From a virus, in the IMG/VR virus record IMGVR_UViG_3300045790_000043, positions 1-22,273 of that record: a stretch of 22,273 nt of DNA. One strand, written 5' to 3'. The notes beneath the pieces were generated by a model, which ran no database searches, had not been told where the DNA came from, and saw nothing but the letters and a program-made list of their open reading frames with translations. This document shows, one piece after another, positions 6,288 through 13,655 of the stretch (positions within the stretch are counted from its first letter, which is position 1; the number at the start of each line of letters is the position of its first letter). Both the position numbers and the translations under genes were made by a program.

Positions 6288-8445
6288 TCCTGACCAAGAG
6301 GTATTGATTGCTGACTTAGAGACTACTGTGGAGTTCTTTACTGATGGTAGGCGTCCTGATAATAGTCCCTTCAATCCCTTAAACCGTTGTGTATCTGCAC
6401 ACTGGGGTTGGCTAGGGTGGGATTCCTTGGATGACTATAGCTATAGTGTATATCATCACAACGAACATCTCACTGATGATAGCCCAGAAGCATTTCAAGC
6501 TGCTCTCTACAAGGCTAAGATTGTAGTGTTTCATAATGCTAAGTTTGACGTGCAGTGGCTACTAGAGATGGGCTTTGTTATCCCTGACACTCTAAAGATT
6601 TACTGCAGCATGATAGCAGAGTTTGTTTTGCAGAAGAGCCAGAGAAACTCTGTATCATTAAAGTTGTCTGCAGAACGTAGAAACCTATCTAACCAGAAAA
6701 AGTCTGATCTTGTGGACGATTTGTTTAAGTCTGGCGTAGGGTTTGAGGCTATGGACCTTAGTACCATGCTTGAGTACGCAGAGGCTGACATACGGACTAC
6801 TGCAGAGCTTTACCTACAACAGCAGAGTGATTTCTCCTGCGAAGAGAACAAGTCTCTGTTACCTGTAATAGATCACATGGGTGACATGCTGCTATTCTTA
6901 GTAGAGATTGAGCGCAACGGTGCTTATATCGACTTGGACGTGTTGAAGAGGGTTGAGACAGACTTTCTTAACGAGAAGATTGAGTTAACCAACCGTCTGA
7001 ACGAGATAGTTGAGCATATCATGGGTGATACCCCTATAAACCTGAACTCTGGTGATGATATGACAAAAGTTATATACTCTAGACGGGTTAGAGATAAGCA
7101 TGTTCATAAACTGACGTTTAACATTGGTACAAACGAGGCAGGTAAGGCACTACGGCCCCCGCGCATGACTCCATCACAGTTTAATTCTGCAGTACGAGCC
7201 ACAACTGACGTTGTATACCGGACAGATGCTGTCTGTTGCCCTGACTGTGCGGGAGAAGGTTCTATACAGAAGTTTAAGACTGTAACCAAGATAAAGTTGG
7301 GTAAGAAATACCGTGTTACTGGTGAGCCATATAAGAACCGTACTAAGTGTAAGGTATGTAAGGGCGTGGGAGCTATCTATCAGTCTAACGGTAAGGTTGC
7401 TGGCCTTAAAATGATACCAGAATCAGCCTTTGATGCATCTATGGGTGGGTTTAAGACTGACAAGGAGACTATAAAGAGGATGATTGCTACAGCAGAGTCC
7501 AAGAATAAGACTACGGCTGTTGAGTTTTTGATTAAGATAAGTCGTTTGAATGCAATAACTACCTACCTTGATAGTTTTGTAGCAGGTATACAGAAAGGTA
7601 CACGATCAGATGGAATACTTCATGCAAACTTCAACCAGTGCGTTGCTTCAACTGGGCGTCTGTCTTCTAGCGGCCCAAATCTTCAGAACCAGCCAAAGCG
7701 CGGCTTCCCTGTACGGTCTGCTTTTGTTAGCCGTTTTGATGACGGTATTTTGGTTGAAGCCGACTACTCAGGCCTCGAATTTAGAACCTGTGTTGAGCTA
7801 TCTAGGGACGCACAGGGACTAGCTGACATACTTGAAGGCAAAGACATTCATAGACAGACTGCCAGTATTGTACACCAGAAAGACCCAAGTGAAGTTACTA
7901 AAGAAGAAAGGCAAAGCTCGAAGGCCCAGACATTTTTGCCACTTTTTGGGGGAACTGGTGCAGGAATGCCAGAACATGTCAAGGCTTACTTTCATAAATT
8001 TTATGAAATATACCAAGGCATACATGGATGGCACGATCAGCTTATGGTTGGAACTCTAAAGAATGGTATTGTACAGACGCCTAGTGGTAGGCAGTACTTT
8101 TGGCCTAACGTGGTACGCACCCGTAATGGTAGGGTGTCTAACAGTACTCAGATATTAAATTATCCTGTACAGGGCTTTGCTGCTGACACTGTACAGTTAG
8201 CCTGCATAAGGGCGCACAGACTATTTAAGCAGCATAAACTTAAGAGCAAATTAATCTTGACTGTACATGATTCAATTGTTGTGGACTGTACTAAAGAAGA
8301 ATTTGAACAGGTTAAGTCTATCCTTCATACCGCTATGGTAGATGTACATGAGGAAATAGAGGCTAGGTTTAACTACAAGTGTGTAGTCCCTTTCGACATA
8401 GAGATAAGTATTGGAAGTAATTGGCTAGACCAGACGGAAATATAG
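6277..8445 (+). CDS. polA: Family A DNA polymerase with DnaJ-like zinc insertion
   Basis: This is the replicative polymerase with proofreading, about 722 residues. I chose ATG 6277 because GAGG lies nine bases upstream and the exonuclease motif IADLE follows at once; an ATG at 6226 would overlap helicase by 62 nt. Exonuclease acidic residues include D13 and E15, with YAEADIRTT near 167-175. A zinc module has two CxxCxGxG knuckles, Cys321/Cys324 and Cys358/Cys361, as in HMO-2011 polymerase. Polymerase motif A is EADYSGLEFR (D496; Gly and Phe replace the usual Gln and Leu). The O-helix has R545, K549, F553 and F557, where F553 equals E. coli Phe762 and F557 replaces Tyr766. Motif C is VHD (H664, D665). 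There is no 5'-3' exonuclease domain. Confidence 0.93.
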   Translation: MSFSPDQEVLIADLETTVEFFTDGRRPDNSPFNPLNRCVSAHWGWLGWDSLDDYSYSVYHHNEHLTDDSPEAFQAALYKAKIVVFHNAKFDVQWLLEMGFVIPDTLKIYCSMIAEFVLQKSQRNSVSLKLSAERRNLSNQKKSDLVDDLFKSGVGFEAMDLSTMLEYAEADIRTTAELYLQQQSDFSCEENKSLLPVIDHMGDMLLFLVEIERNGAYIDLDVLKRVETDFLNEKIELTNRLNEIVEHIMGDTPINLNSGDDMTKVIYSRRVRDKHVHKLTFNIGTNEAGKALRPPRMTPSQFNSAVRATTDVVYRTDAVCCPDCAGEGSIQKFKTVTKIKLGKKYRVTGEPYKNRTKCKVCKGVGAIYQSNGKVAGLKMIPESAFDASMGGFKTDKETIKRMIATAESKNKTTAVEFLIKISRLNAITTYLDSFVAGIQKGTRSDGILHANFNQCVASTGRLSSSGPNLQNQPKRGFPVRSAFVSRFDDGILVEADYSGLEFRTCVELSRDAQGLADILEGKDIHRQTASIVHQKDPSEVTKEERQSSKAQTFLPLFGGTGAGMPEHVKAYFHKFYEIYQGIHGWHDQLMVGTLKNGIVQTPSGRQYFWPNVVRTRNGRVSNSTQILNYPVQGFAADTVQLACIRAHRLFKQHKLKSKLILTVHDSIVVDCTKEEFEQVKSILHTAMVDVHEEIEARFNYKCVVPFDIEISIGSNWLDQTEI

Positions 8446-8474
8446 TTGACCCTGAAGGTTAACTGAGGTACAAT
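8446..8474 (+). promoter_or_regulatory. Strong sigma70-like promoter before the 8502 gene
   Basis: TTGACC (8446-8451), a 17-bp spacer and TACAAT (8469-8474) match five of six bases in each hexamer at optimal spacing. Transcription would start near 8481, leaving a 20-nt leader with GGAG (8492-8495) six bases before the ATG. It starts on the stop codon of polA and shares its -35 hexamer with the promoter at 13621, suggesting use of the host housekeeping RNA polymerase. Confidence 0.65.
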
Positions 8475-8501
8475 GTATATTCACACAAACTGGAGACTAT
8501 A

Positions 8502-9332
8502 ATGTCTGATATCATACCCGTAGAAGGCGGTCTGAGCCTACAAGAAATGGCTGCAGAACTGGGAGCATCTTCCGCACCCAAGGGACCAAAAATCCCCGCT
8601 TTGAAGATTAATTCTCAGGGCGAAGACAGAGATGGAAATCAAATTCCATTAGGCGCTTTTTTCTTAAATGTAGATGGCGTGAGAGCCTATGCTAAAGAGG
8701 GCGTTAAGATTCGTCCTTTATCCAATCATATCCAGTATATGCACTGGGGTGATGGGGTGCTTATTAATAAGTCACGTTTGATTAAGAATGCGCGTGAAGA
8801 GGCGAGGGACCAGTTAGGCGGTCTGATGTGCAGTATGCCTTCTTATGAAACATCTGTTAGCATGACGCCACAGCAACGTGAAGAGTACATTGGACGTGAT
8901 CGGTATCGTATCGTTCGCGCACTGTGTTCGTATGAAGGTACTACAGCCACTGGTGATACTGTTACTATTGAAAACCAGCCCTGTATCTTATCCCTGAAGC
9001 GTAAAAATTACGGACCATTCTATCACGATGTCCTTAATCGTTTACCTGCTGACACTAATATGTTTGATTTTGAAAGCGTATTAACTGCTGAGAAGCATAA
9101 GACTGATAAGGGTGCTGTGTATTATGTTATGCGCTTTGCTCCTCAGTTTACCAACAAGCTTCCTCTGGATCAAATGACATACGACAGCCTGTCTGCTGTG
9201 GTTGCTATGGTCAAATCAGAGAACCAGAAGATTGATGATAAGCACTTTGAAGCATTAAATCGTAAAAATGATGAGTCTGAACAGGACAGGATCATGGATG
9301 AAGTAAATACTCTTGAGGGCGATTTTCGCTAA
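8502..9332 (+). CDS. Conserved phage protein, candidate ssDNA-binding protein
   Basis: I recall relatives of this 276-residue protein only as hypotheticals in marine phages. It has a soluble mixed fold with basic/aromatic stretches (FLNVDGVRAYAK near 54-65, IRPLSNHIQYMHW near 71-83), a mostly beta-like core, and an acidic C-terminus ending DEVNTLEGDFR. Its place between polymerase and exonuclease, its own strong promoter and its acidic tail resemble the setting of T7 gp2.5, so a single-strand DNA-binding role is reasonable but inferred. No OB-fold signature can be verified by eye. The exonuclease starts on its stop codon (TAATG). Confidence 0.6.
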   Translation: MSDIIPVEGGLSLQEMAAELGASSAPKGPKIPALKINSQGEDRDGNQIPLGAFFLNVDGVRAYAKEGVKIRPLSNHIQYMHWGDGVLINKSRLIKNAREEARDQLGGLMCSMPSYETSVSMTPQQREEYIGRDRYRIVRALCSYEGTTATGDTVTIENQPCILSLKRKNYGPFYHDVLNRLPADTNMFDFESVLTAEKHKTDKGAVYYVMRFAPQFTNKLPLDQMTYDSLSAVVAMVKSENQKIDDKHFEALNRKNDESEQDRIMDEVNTLEGDFR

Positions 9333-10102
9333 TGGGTATTATCCATGATATGACAAATGAGGTATACCATGCTACGGCTGGTATATCCTCTTCACCCGTA
9401 AAGACGGTGTATAAAAAATCACTGTCTCATTGGAAAGGGGAGAAGCGTAGGCAAACGGCTGCTTTTACTATGGGGTCTGCTGTTCACGCTCTTCTATTAG
9501 AGGAAAATAAAAACATTGTTGTCAAAGGTCCAAAGACTAAAGCTTCTAAAGCTTTTAAGGACTTAGAGGAAACTCTTGATGCGGAACAGATACTACTGAC
9601 TGAAGTTGAGTGGTATACGGCTAAAGCAATATCTAAAGGTGCTTTGTCTAATCCTACCATCAAGTCTCTACTGCGTCACAAAGATCGTCAGAACGAGGTA
9701 TCCATCTTCGTAGAGTGTGAAGATACGGGACTTATGCTTAAAACTAGACCTGATTTAATGATCCTGTCTGAGCAAGGTTTGTACGATGTAAAGACTACAC
9801 AGGATGCAAGCCCAAGAGGGTTTTCAAAAGAGTGTACTTTGTATGCATACGACATTCAGGCAGCGTTTTATTTATATGTATGCCAACTTGCAGGTCTGGA
9901 CGTTAAGGAATTTTCTTTCTTGGCGGTTGAAAAGTCTGCACCGTATGTCAGCCATATGCACGTTGTTGGACCAGAGCTACTGGAATCTGCGACTATACGT
10001 ATGAAACAAGTGTTGCGTACTATTGCGGAAGCTAACAACAAGGAAGAATACGGCACTGGTTGGGGTGACTATACAATCCTTGGCAAACCATCGTGGCTCT
10101 AA
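9332..10102 (+). CDS. RecE/Cas4-like PD-(D/E)XK exonuclease
   Basis: The protein resembles the C-terminal nuclease domain of RecE (exonuclease VIII), which resects double-stranded ends. Visible features in order are YHATAGISSSPVK near 12-24, the family opening; H52 in MGSAVHALLLE; the metal ligand D141 in TRPDLMI; the DxK pair D152 and K154 in YDVKTT; and the QxxxY pair Q176 and Y180. The length of 256 residues is normal for a stand-alone phage member. It is coupled to the 8502 gene by a one-base overlap and to the next nuclease by ten bases. It could process concatemers or recombination ends with the candidate ssDNA-binding protein. Confidence 0.85.
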   Translation: MGIIHDMTNEVYHATAGISSSPVKTVYKKSLSHWKGEKRRQTAAFTMGSAVHALLLEENKNIVVKGPKTKASKAFKDLEETLDAEQILLTEVEWYTAKAISKGALSNPTIKSLLRHKDRQNEVSIFVECEDTGLMLKTRPDLMILSEQGLYDVKTTQDASPRGFSKECTLYAYDIQAAFYLYVCQLAGLDVKEFSFLAVEKSAPYVSHMHVVGPELLESATIRMKQVLRTIAEANNKEEYGTGWGDYTILGKPSWL

Positions 10103-10443
10103 CGCCACAATCTGCTAAGGCTAAAGGAAGACGGTTTCAGCAATGGTGCAGAGATAAGATTTTATCTACGTATCCAAAGCTGGAACCGGATGACTGCAGA
10201 TCAACATCTATGGGTGCAAATGGTGAAGACATACAAATGTCACCTGCCTGTAGAAAATTGTTTCCCTACTCTGTAGAGTGCAAGAACAACTCTAAAAACG
10301 CTATCTATAAAGTTATGGAACAAGCCGCCGCAAACTGCCCTAAAGGGGCAACTCCACTAGCCTTAATAAAAGCAGATCGACATAAGCCATTAGCGGTTGT
10401 CGATGCAGAACACTTCTTTCAACTAACAAAGAAAAGTAGGTAA
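10093..10443 (+). CDS. PD-(D/E)XK endonuclease-like protein
   Basis: A compact 116-residue nuclease of the type common in marine phages. The N-terminus is basic (AKAKGRRFQQWCRDK, 8-22). The catalytic set appears as E45/D46 in GEDIQMS, followed by E62 and K64 in VECKN, the usual D-x(n)-ExK arrangement. This suits a structure-specific or resolvase-like enzyme similar in role to T7 endonuclease I. The start is a GTG overlapping the exonuclease stop, with no strong Shine-Dalgarno, which points to translational coupling. Its 3' end contains CAACTAAC (10420-10427), a perfect 8-nt complement to the small-RNA linker, 19 nt before the next start codon. Confidence 0.75.
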   Translation: MALTPQSAKAKGRRFQQWCRDKILSTYPKLEPDDCRSTSMGANGEDIQMSPACRKLFPYSVECKNNSKNAIYKVMEQAAANCPKGATPLALIKADRHKPLAVVDAEHFFQLTKKSR

Positions 10444-10446
10444 CCT

Positions 10447-10776
10447 ATGAACGTACATGACCTAGACCCTGATGTATTAGCTATACACCTTAAAATAGAT
10501 GACGATGGAGACTTCCAAGTAACTATCGGTCATAACCTAGAAGAACAGGACTATGAGGAAGGTGAGTTAGAATTTTTCAATGATCTTCTTAACGGCATAT
10601 CTTTCAGTATTAACTTTGGTATTGAAACTATGGCTGCACAGGGAGCTATCATGCGTAAACTTCAGCAGTTTTCTGATGAAGAAGACGAAAACGAAATACT
10701 CTTTGAACCTGATGAAGCCTTAGTAAAGGCTATGCAAGATAGTAAAGTAGTATCTATAAAAAGAAAGTTAAACTAA
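10447..10776 (+). CDS. Hypothetical acidic protein, 109 aa
   Basis: Unrecognised. It is strongly acidic, with DDDGD (18-22), EEQDYEEGELE (32-42) and DEEDENE (76-82) clusters and a short basic tail (SIKRKLN). The binding site AGG lies six bases before the ATG, and the DUF3310 gene begins on its stop codon. Such acidic proteins sometimes mimic DNA or bind basic partners, but there is no direct evidence here. Confidence 0.7.
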   Translation: MNVHDLDPDVLAIHLKIDDDGDFQVTIGHNLEEQDYEEGELEFFNDLLNGISFSINFGIETMAAQGAIMRKLQQFSDEEDENEILFEPDEALVKAMQDSKVVSIKRKLN

Positions 10777-11051
10777 TGGCTAAGTGGGATATGTCTAAAC
10801 TTTCTAGTAAGTCTGACACTACTATGGTTGACAAACCCCCGCACTACAATCAATCTACCATTGAATGTATAGATGCTATGGACGCAATGGTAAAAGGTTC
10901 TAAAGTACCCTCACACCAAGCATATTGCTGGCAGAACAGTTTTAAATATCTGTGGCGCTGGCATTATAAAAATGGTTTAGAAGACCTAAAGAAGTGTCGT
11001 TGGTATTTAGATCGTTTAATACAACAGCTAGAGGATAATAAAAATGATTAA
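10776..11051 (+). CDS. DUF3310 family protein
   Basis: A 91-residue protein with the DUF3310 pattern: VDKPPHYN (18-25), IECIDAM (28-34), then YCWQNSFKYLWRW near 50-62 and NGLEDLKKCRWYLDRLI near 66-82. The family is widespread in phages and commonly lies among nucleotide-metabolism genes; its function is not established. Here it sits directly before MazG, with which it overlaps by eight bases, supporting a nucleotide-metabolism setting. Confidence 0.85.
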   Translation: MAKWDMSKLSSKSDTTMVDKPPHYNQSTIECIDAMDAMVKGSKVPSHQAYCWQNSFKYLWRWHYKNGLEDLKKCRWYLDRLIQQLEDNKND

Positions 11052-11505
11052 TCATCCAGACCCTGTAACTCTTAGCACAGTAGATGAAAGAGCCTTAGAC
11101 CTTATTGAAATAAAAGATGATACGTGGACCCCTCAAGAAATGGTTGTGGAGTTTGCTACTTGCATGGAACAGCCTTTAAATAAAGTTTGGCCCACTAGCC
11201 TCAAGCTAGAGGACTTACGTTGGAATATGATAAAAGAAGAGTACGGCGAGGCTCTAAGTGAAAGCTGTGAAGGAACTAATGAAGAGGCCATGCTTAAAGA
11301 ATTAGCAGACCTTGTGTATGTAACTTATGGGTATGCGGCTACCTATGGGTGGGACTTAGATGAAGCAGTACGGCGAGTACATAAAAGTAATATGTCTAAG
11401 CTAGGTAATGACGATAAGCCGTTAAAAAGACCCGATGGAAAAGTCCTTAAGGGACCAAATTATGAGGCATGCAATTTAAGCGACCTTGTGGAAAGAAAAG
11501 AGTGA
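11044..11505 (+). CDS. mazG: MazG-like nucleotide pyrophosphohydrolase
   Basis: An all-alpha NTP pyrophosphatase of the MazG/phosphoribosyl-ATP pyrophosphatase superfamily. It would hydrolyse (d)NTPs or related nucleotides to monophosphates, and in phages may alter nucleotide pools or alarmone levels. The metal-binding signature is visible as E66xxE69 (KEEYGEA) and E86xxD89 (KELADLVYV). The helical core runs about 56-120, and the C-terminal RPDGKVLKGPNY motif is typical of phage members. It overlaps DUF3310 upstream and ends two bases before the reductase start. Confidence 0.88.
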   Translation: MINHPDPVTLSTVDERALDLIEIKDDTWTPQEMVVEFATCMEQPLNKVWPTSLKLEDLRWNMIKEEYGEALSESCEGTNEEAMLKELADLVYVTYGYAATYGWDLDEAVRRVHKSNMSKLGNDDKPLKRPDGKVLKGPNYEACNLSDLVERKE

Positions 11506-11506
11506 A

Positions 11507-13405
11507 ATGGATAACTATTTACCAACTGACTATCAAACATTTATCGCAACATCCCGTTATGCCCGATGGCTAGAGAAAGAAGGCCGTAGGGAAAACTGGG
11601 GTGAGACTGTATCTCGCTATATGAAAAACATTGTCATGCCTATTACGGGTGACGATACATATATAAAAAGTATTGAAACAGCTATCCTCAGTCTAGAGGT
11701 TATGCCTAGCATGCGTTCACTGATGACAGCAGGCCCAGCCGCTGCCCGTGACAATACTTGTATGTACAATTGTTCCTACCTAGCAGTGGATGACGTTAAG
11801 GCCTTTGATGAGGCCATGTTCATTTTGCTATGCGGTACAGGCGTTGGGTTCTCTGTAGAGCGACAGTTCATAGAAAAGCTACCAGAAGTAACTAACCTAA
11901 TAGAAAGCGATACAGTAGTGTCTGTACGTGACAGTAAGGAAGGCTGGGCAAAAGCATTTAGACAGGTTCTAGCCCTGCTGTGGGCTGGAGAGATACCAAA
12001 GTGGGATGTTAGCAAAGTACGGCCTGCTGGTGCGCGTCTTAAAACCTTTGGCGGTAGAGCAAGTGGCCCAGCGCCCTTAGTAGATTTGTTTAACTTTACT
12101 GTACAGATATTTAAAAATGCAGAAGGACGTAAGCTATCTTCTATAGAATGCCATGACTTGATGTGTAAGGTAGGTGAAGTAGTAGTTGTAGGCGGTGTAC
12201 GCCGTAGTGCAATGATTTCTTTGAGCAATTTGTCTGATGATGGAATGCGGTATGCTAAGTCTGGTAAGTGGTATGAGAATGAGCCACAGAGAGCCTTAGC
12301 TAATAACTCTGTTGCCTACTCTAAGAAACCAGACAGTATGTCGTTCATGCGTGAGTGGATGGCTCTGGTTGAGAGTGGTTCTGGTGAACGAGGTATTTTT
12401 AATCGTCAGGCTGCTAAGACACAGGCTGCTAAGAATGGTAGGCGTGATCCTAACTATGAGTTCGGAACTAATCCTTGCAGCGAAATAATTTTAAGACCGA
12501 TGCAATTTTGCAACTTAACAGAGGTAGTTGTAAGAGCTACAGACACTGTTGATACTTTAGCTACTAAAGTTAAAATTGCTACCATACTAGGTACAATTCA
12601 AGCTACTTACATAAAGTTCCCGTATTTACGAAAGTCGTGGGAAAACAATACTTCTGAAGAACGTCTGCTTGGTGTATCGTTGACCGGAGTTATGGACAAC
12701 CCTCTAATGACTACTGCTAATGCAGCATTAGAACAAACCTTGGAGTATTTAAAAAATGTCGCTATTGCTACTAATGCTGAGTGGGCTGAACGCCTTGGGA
12801 TTCCTGTTGCTAGTGCTATTTCTTGTAATAAACCGTCTGGAACCGTATCGCAACTGGTTAATTCCAGTAGCGGAGTGCATGCTCGTCACAGCCCCTATTA
12901 TATTCGTACTGTGCGTGGTGATAACAAAGACCCTCTAACACAGTTTATGATGGATCAGGGCATACCTAATGAGCCAGAGGCTTTTAAGCCAGACCAGACT
13001 ACAGTGTTTAGTTTTCCTATGAAGTCACCAGAGGGTGCAATCTGTACTAAGGATACTTCTGCTATAGATCAACTTAAGACTTGGTTGATGTACCAAAGGC
13101 ACTGGGCAGAGCATAAGCCTAGTGTTACCATTAACGTCAAAAAAGACGAATGGTTTTCTGTTGGTGGATTTGTGTATGAAAACTTTGACGAAATGTCTGG
13201 GGTAAGTTTCTTGCCTTATGATGATCATACCTATCAGCAAGCACCTTATCAGGAATGTTCAGAAGAGGAGTATCATACACTACTAGAGTGTATGCCAGAC
13301 AAGATCGATTGGAGCCTTCTCTCTGATTATGAACTAGAAGATACAACCACTGGAATGCAAACTCTAGCTTGTTCTGGAGATTCCTGTGAGATTGTAGATA
13401 TCTGA
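11507..13405 (+). CDS. nrdJ: Ribonucleotide reductase, class II (adenosylcobalamin-dependent), monomeric type
   Basis: It reduces ribonucleotides to deoxyribonucleotides with a thiyl radical made from coenzyme B12, feeding phage DNA synthesis. ATG 11507 is preferred over an upstream TTG (11486) because a purine-rich site precedes it and the MazG stop lies just upstream. Key cysteines (632-aa numbering) are C89 (YNCSY), thiyl C324 with E326 (NPCSE), C335 (FCNL, 11 residues on, as C408/C419 in the Lactobacillus enzyme), and a C-terminal pair C622/C627 spaced CxxxxC for thioredoxin-type re-reduction. It is shorter than the roughly 740-residue Lactobacillus enzyme. ACCAACTGAC at codons 5-8 can pair with the full 10-nt small-RNA linker, including one G-U. 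Confidence 0.93.
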   Translation: MDNYLPTDYQTFIATSRYARWLEKEGRRENWGETVSRYMKNIVMPITGDDTYIKSIETAILSLEVMPSMRSLMTAGPAAARDNTCMYNCSYLAVDDVKAFDEAMFILLCGTGVGFSVERQFIEKLPEVTNLIESDTVVSVRDSKEGWAKAFRQVLALLWAGEIPKWDVSKVRPAGARLKTFGGRASGPAPLVDLFNFTVQIFKNAEGRKLSSIECHDLMCKVGEVVVVGGVRRSAMISLSNLSDDGMRYAKSGKWYENEPQRALANNSVAYSKKPDSMSFMREWMALVESGSGERGIFNRQAAKTQAAKNGRRDPNYEFGTNPCSEIILRPMQFCNLTEVVVRATDTVDTLATKVKIATILGTIQATYIKFPYLRKSWENNTSEERLLGVSLTGVMDNPLMTTANAALEQTLEYLKNVAIATNAEWAERLGIPVASAISCNKPSGTVSQLVNSSSGVHARHSPYYIRTVRGDNKDPLTQFMMDQGIPNEPEAFKPDQTTVFSFPMKSPEGAICTKDTSAIDQLKTWLMYQRHWAEHKPSVTINVKKDEWFSVGGFVYENFDEMSGVSFLPYDDHTYQQAPYQECSEEEYHTLLECMPDKIDWSLLSDYELEDTTTGMQTLACSGDSCEIVDI

Positions 13406-13593
13406 TGTTTGTATACATAGTAATACTGGTACACTTGGGGGGATATAAAGTACACGCCCCTAACATGGTATTTAAGACAGAAAGGCAGTGCTTTATATAT
13501 AAAAAACTAGACACAGATCGTCTTGTTAATAGCGCACCAACACCTAATTCTGAGGTAATATCTATGTGTATAAAATTACCTGAAAAAGTATGA
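13405..13593 (+). CDS. Small hypothetical protein, 62 aa
   Basis: It starts on the reductase stop codon (TGATG), so it is probably translated by re-initiation. It has a hydrophobic N-terminal stretch (MFVYIVILVHLGGY), basic residues in the middle and a PEKV end. The hydrophobic stretch is too short and uncleaved-looking for a confident signal peptide or membrane call. It is the last plus-strand gene before the convergent intergenic region. Confidence 0.55.
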   Translation: MFVYIVILVHLGGYKVHAPNMVFKTERQCFIYKKLDTDRLVNSAPTPNSEVISMCIKLPEKV

Positions 13594-13603
13594 TTCATAT
13601 AGA

Positions 13604-13637
13604 AATAGCCTACAGATCGCTTGACCTATAGGCTATT
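13604..13637. repeat. Inverted repeat overlapping the small-RNA promoter
   Basis: AATAGCCTA (13604-13612) and TAGGCTATT (13629-13637) are a perfect nine-base inverted repeat with a 16-nt spacer. The right arm lies inside the spacer of the promoter at 13621-13649, and the -35 hexamer lies between the arms. No U-tract follows, so a terminator is unlikely. A repressor operator, or an RNA stem at the end of the reductase transcript, are the two readings. Confidence 0.45.
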
Positions 13638-13649
13638 ACTTGGTATAAC
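13621..13649 (+). promoter_or_regulatory. Sigma70-like promoter of the candidate small RNA
   Basis: TTGACC (13621-13626), exactly 17 bp, then TATAAC (13644-13649): five of six matches in each hexamer. No plus-strand open reading frame follows; transcription predicted from about 13656 would meet a terminator after about 76 nt. The position of the start, on the first base of a hairpin, supports a dedicated RNA gene. Confidence 0.6.
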
Positions 13650-13655
13650 TACTAT

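Noticed and set aside
5114-6374. Minus-strand open frames opposite helicase and polymerase
   Set aside because: They overlap well-supported enzymes on the other strand and show no recognisable motif.
10828-10850. TTGACA and TACAAT resembling a promoter inside the DUF3310 gene
   Set aside because: The spacer is only 11 bp, and the sequence is explained by conserved codons of the DUF3310 motif.
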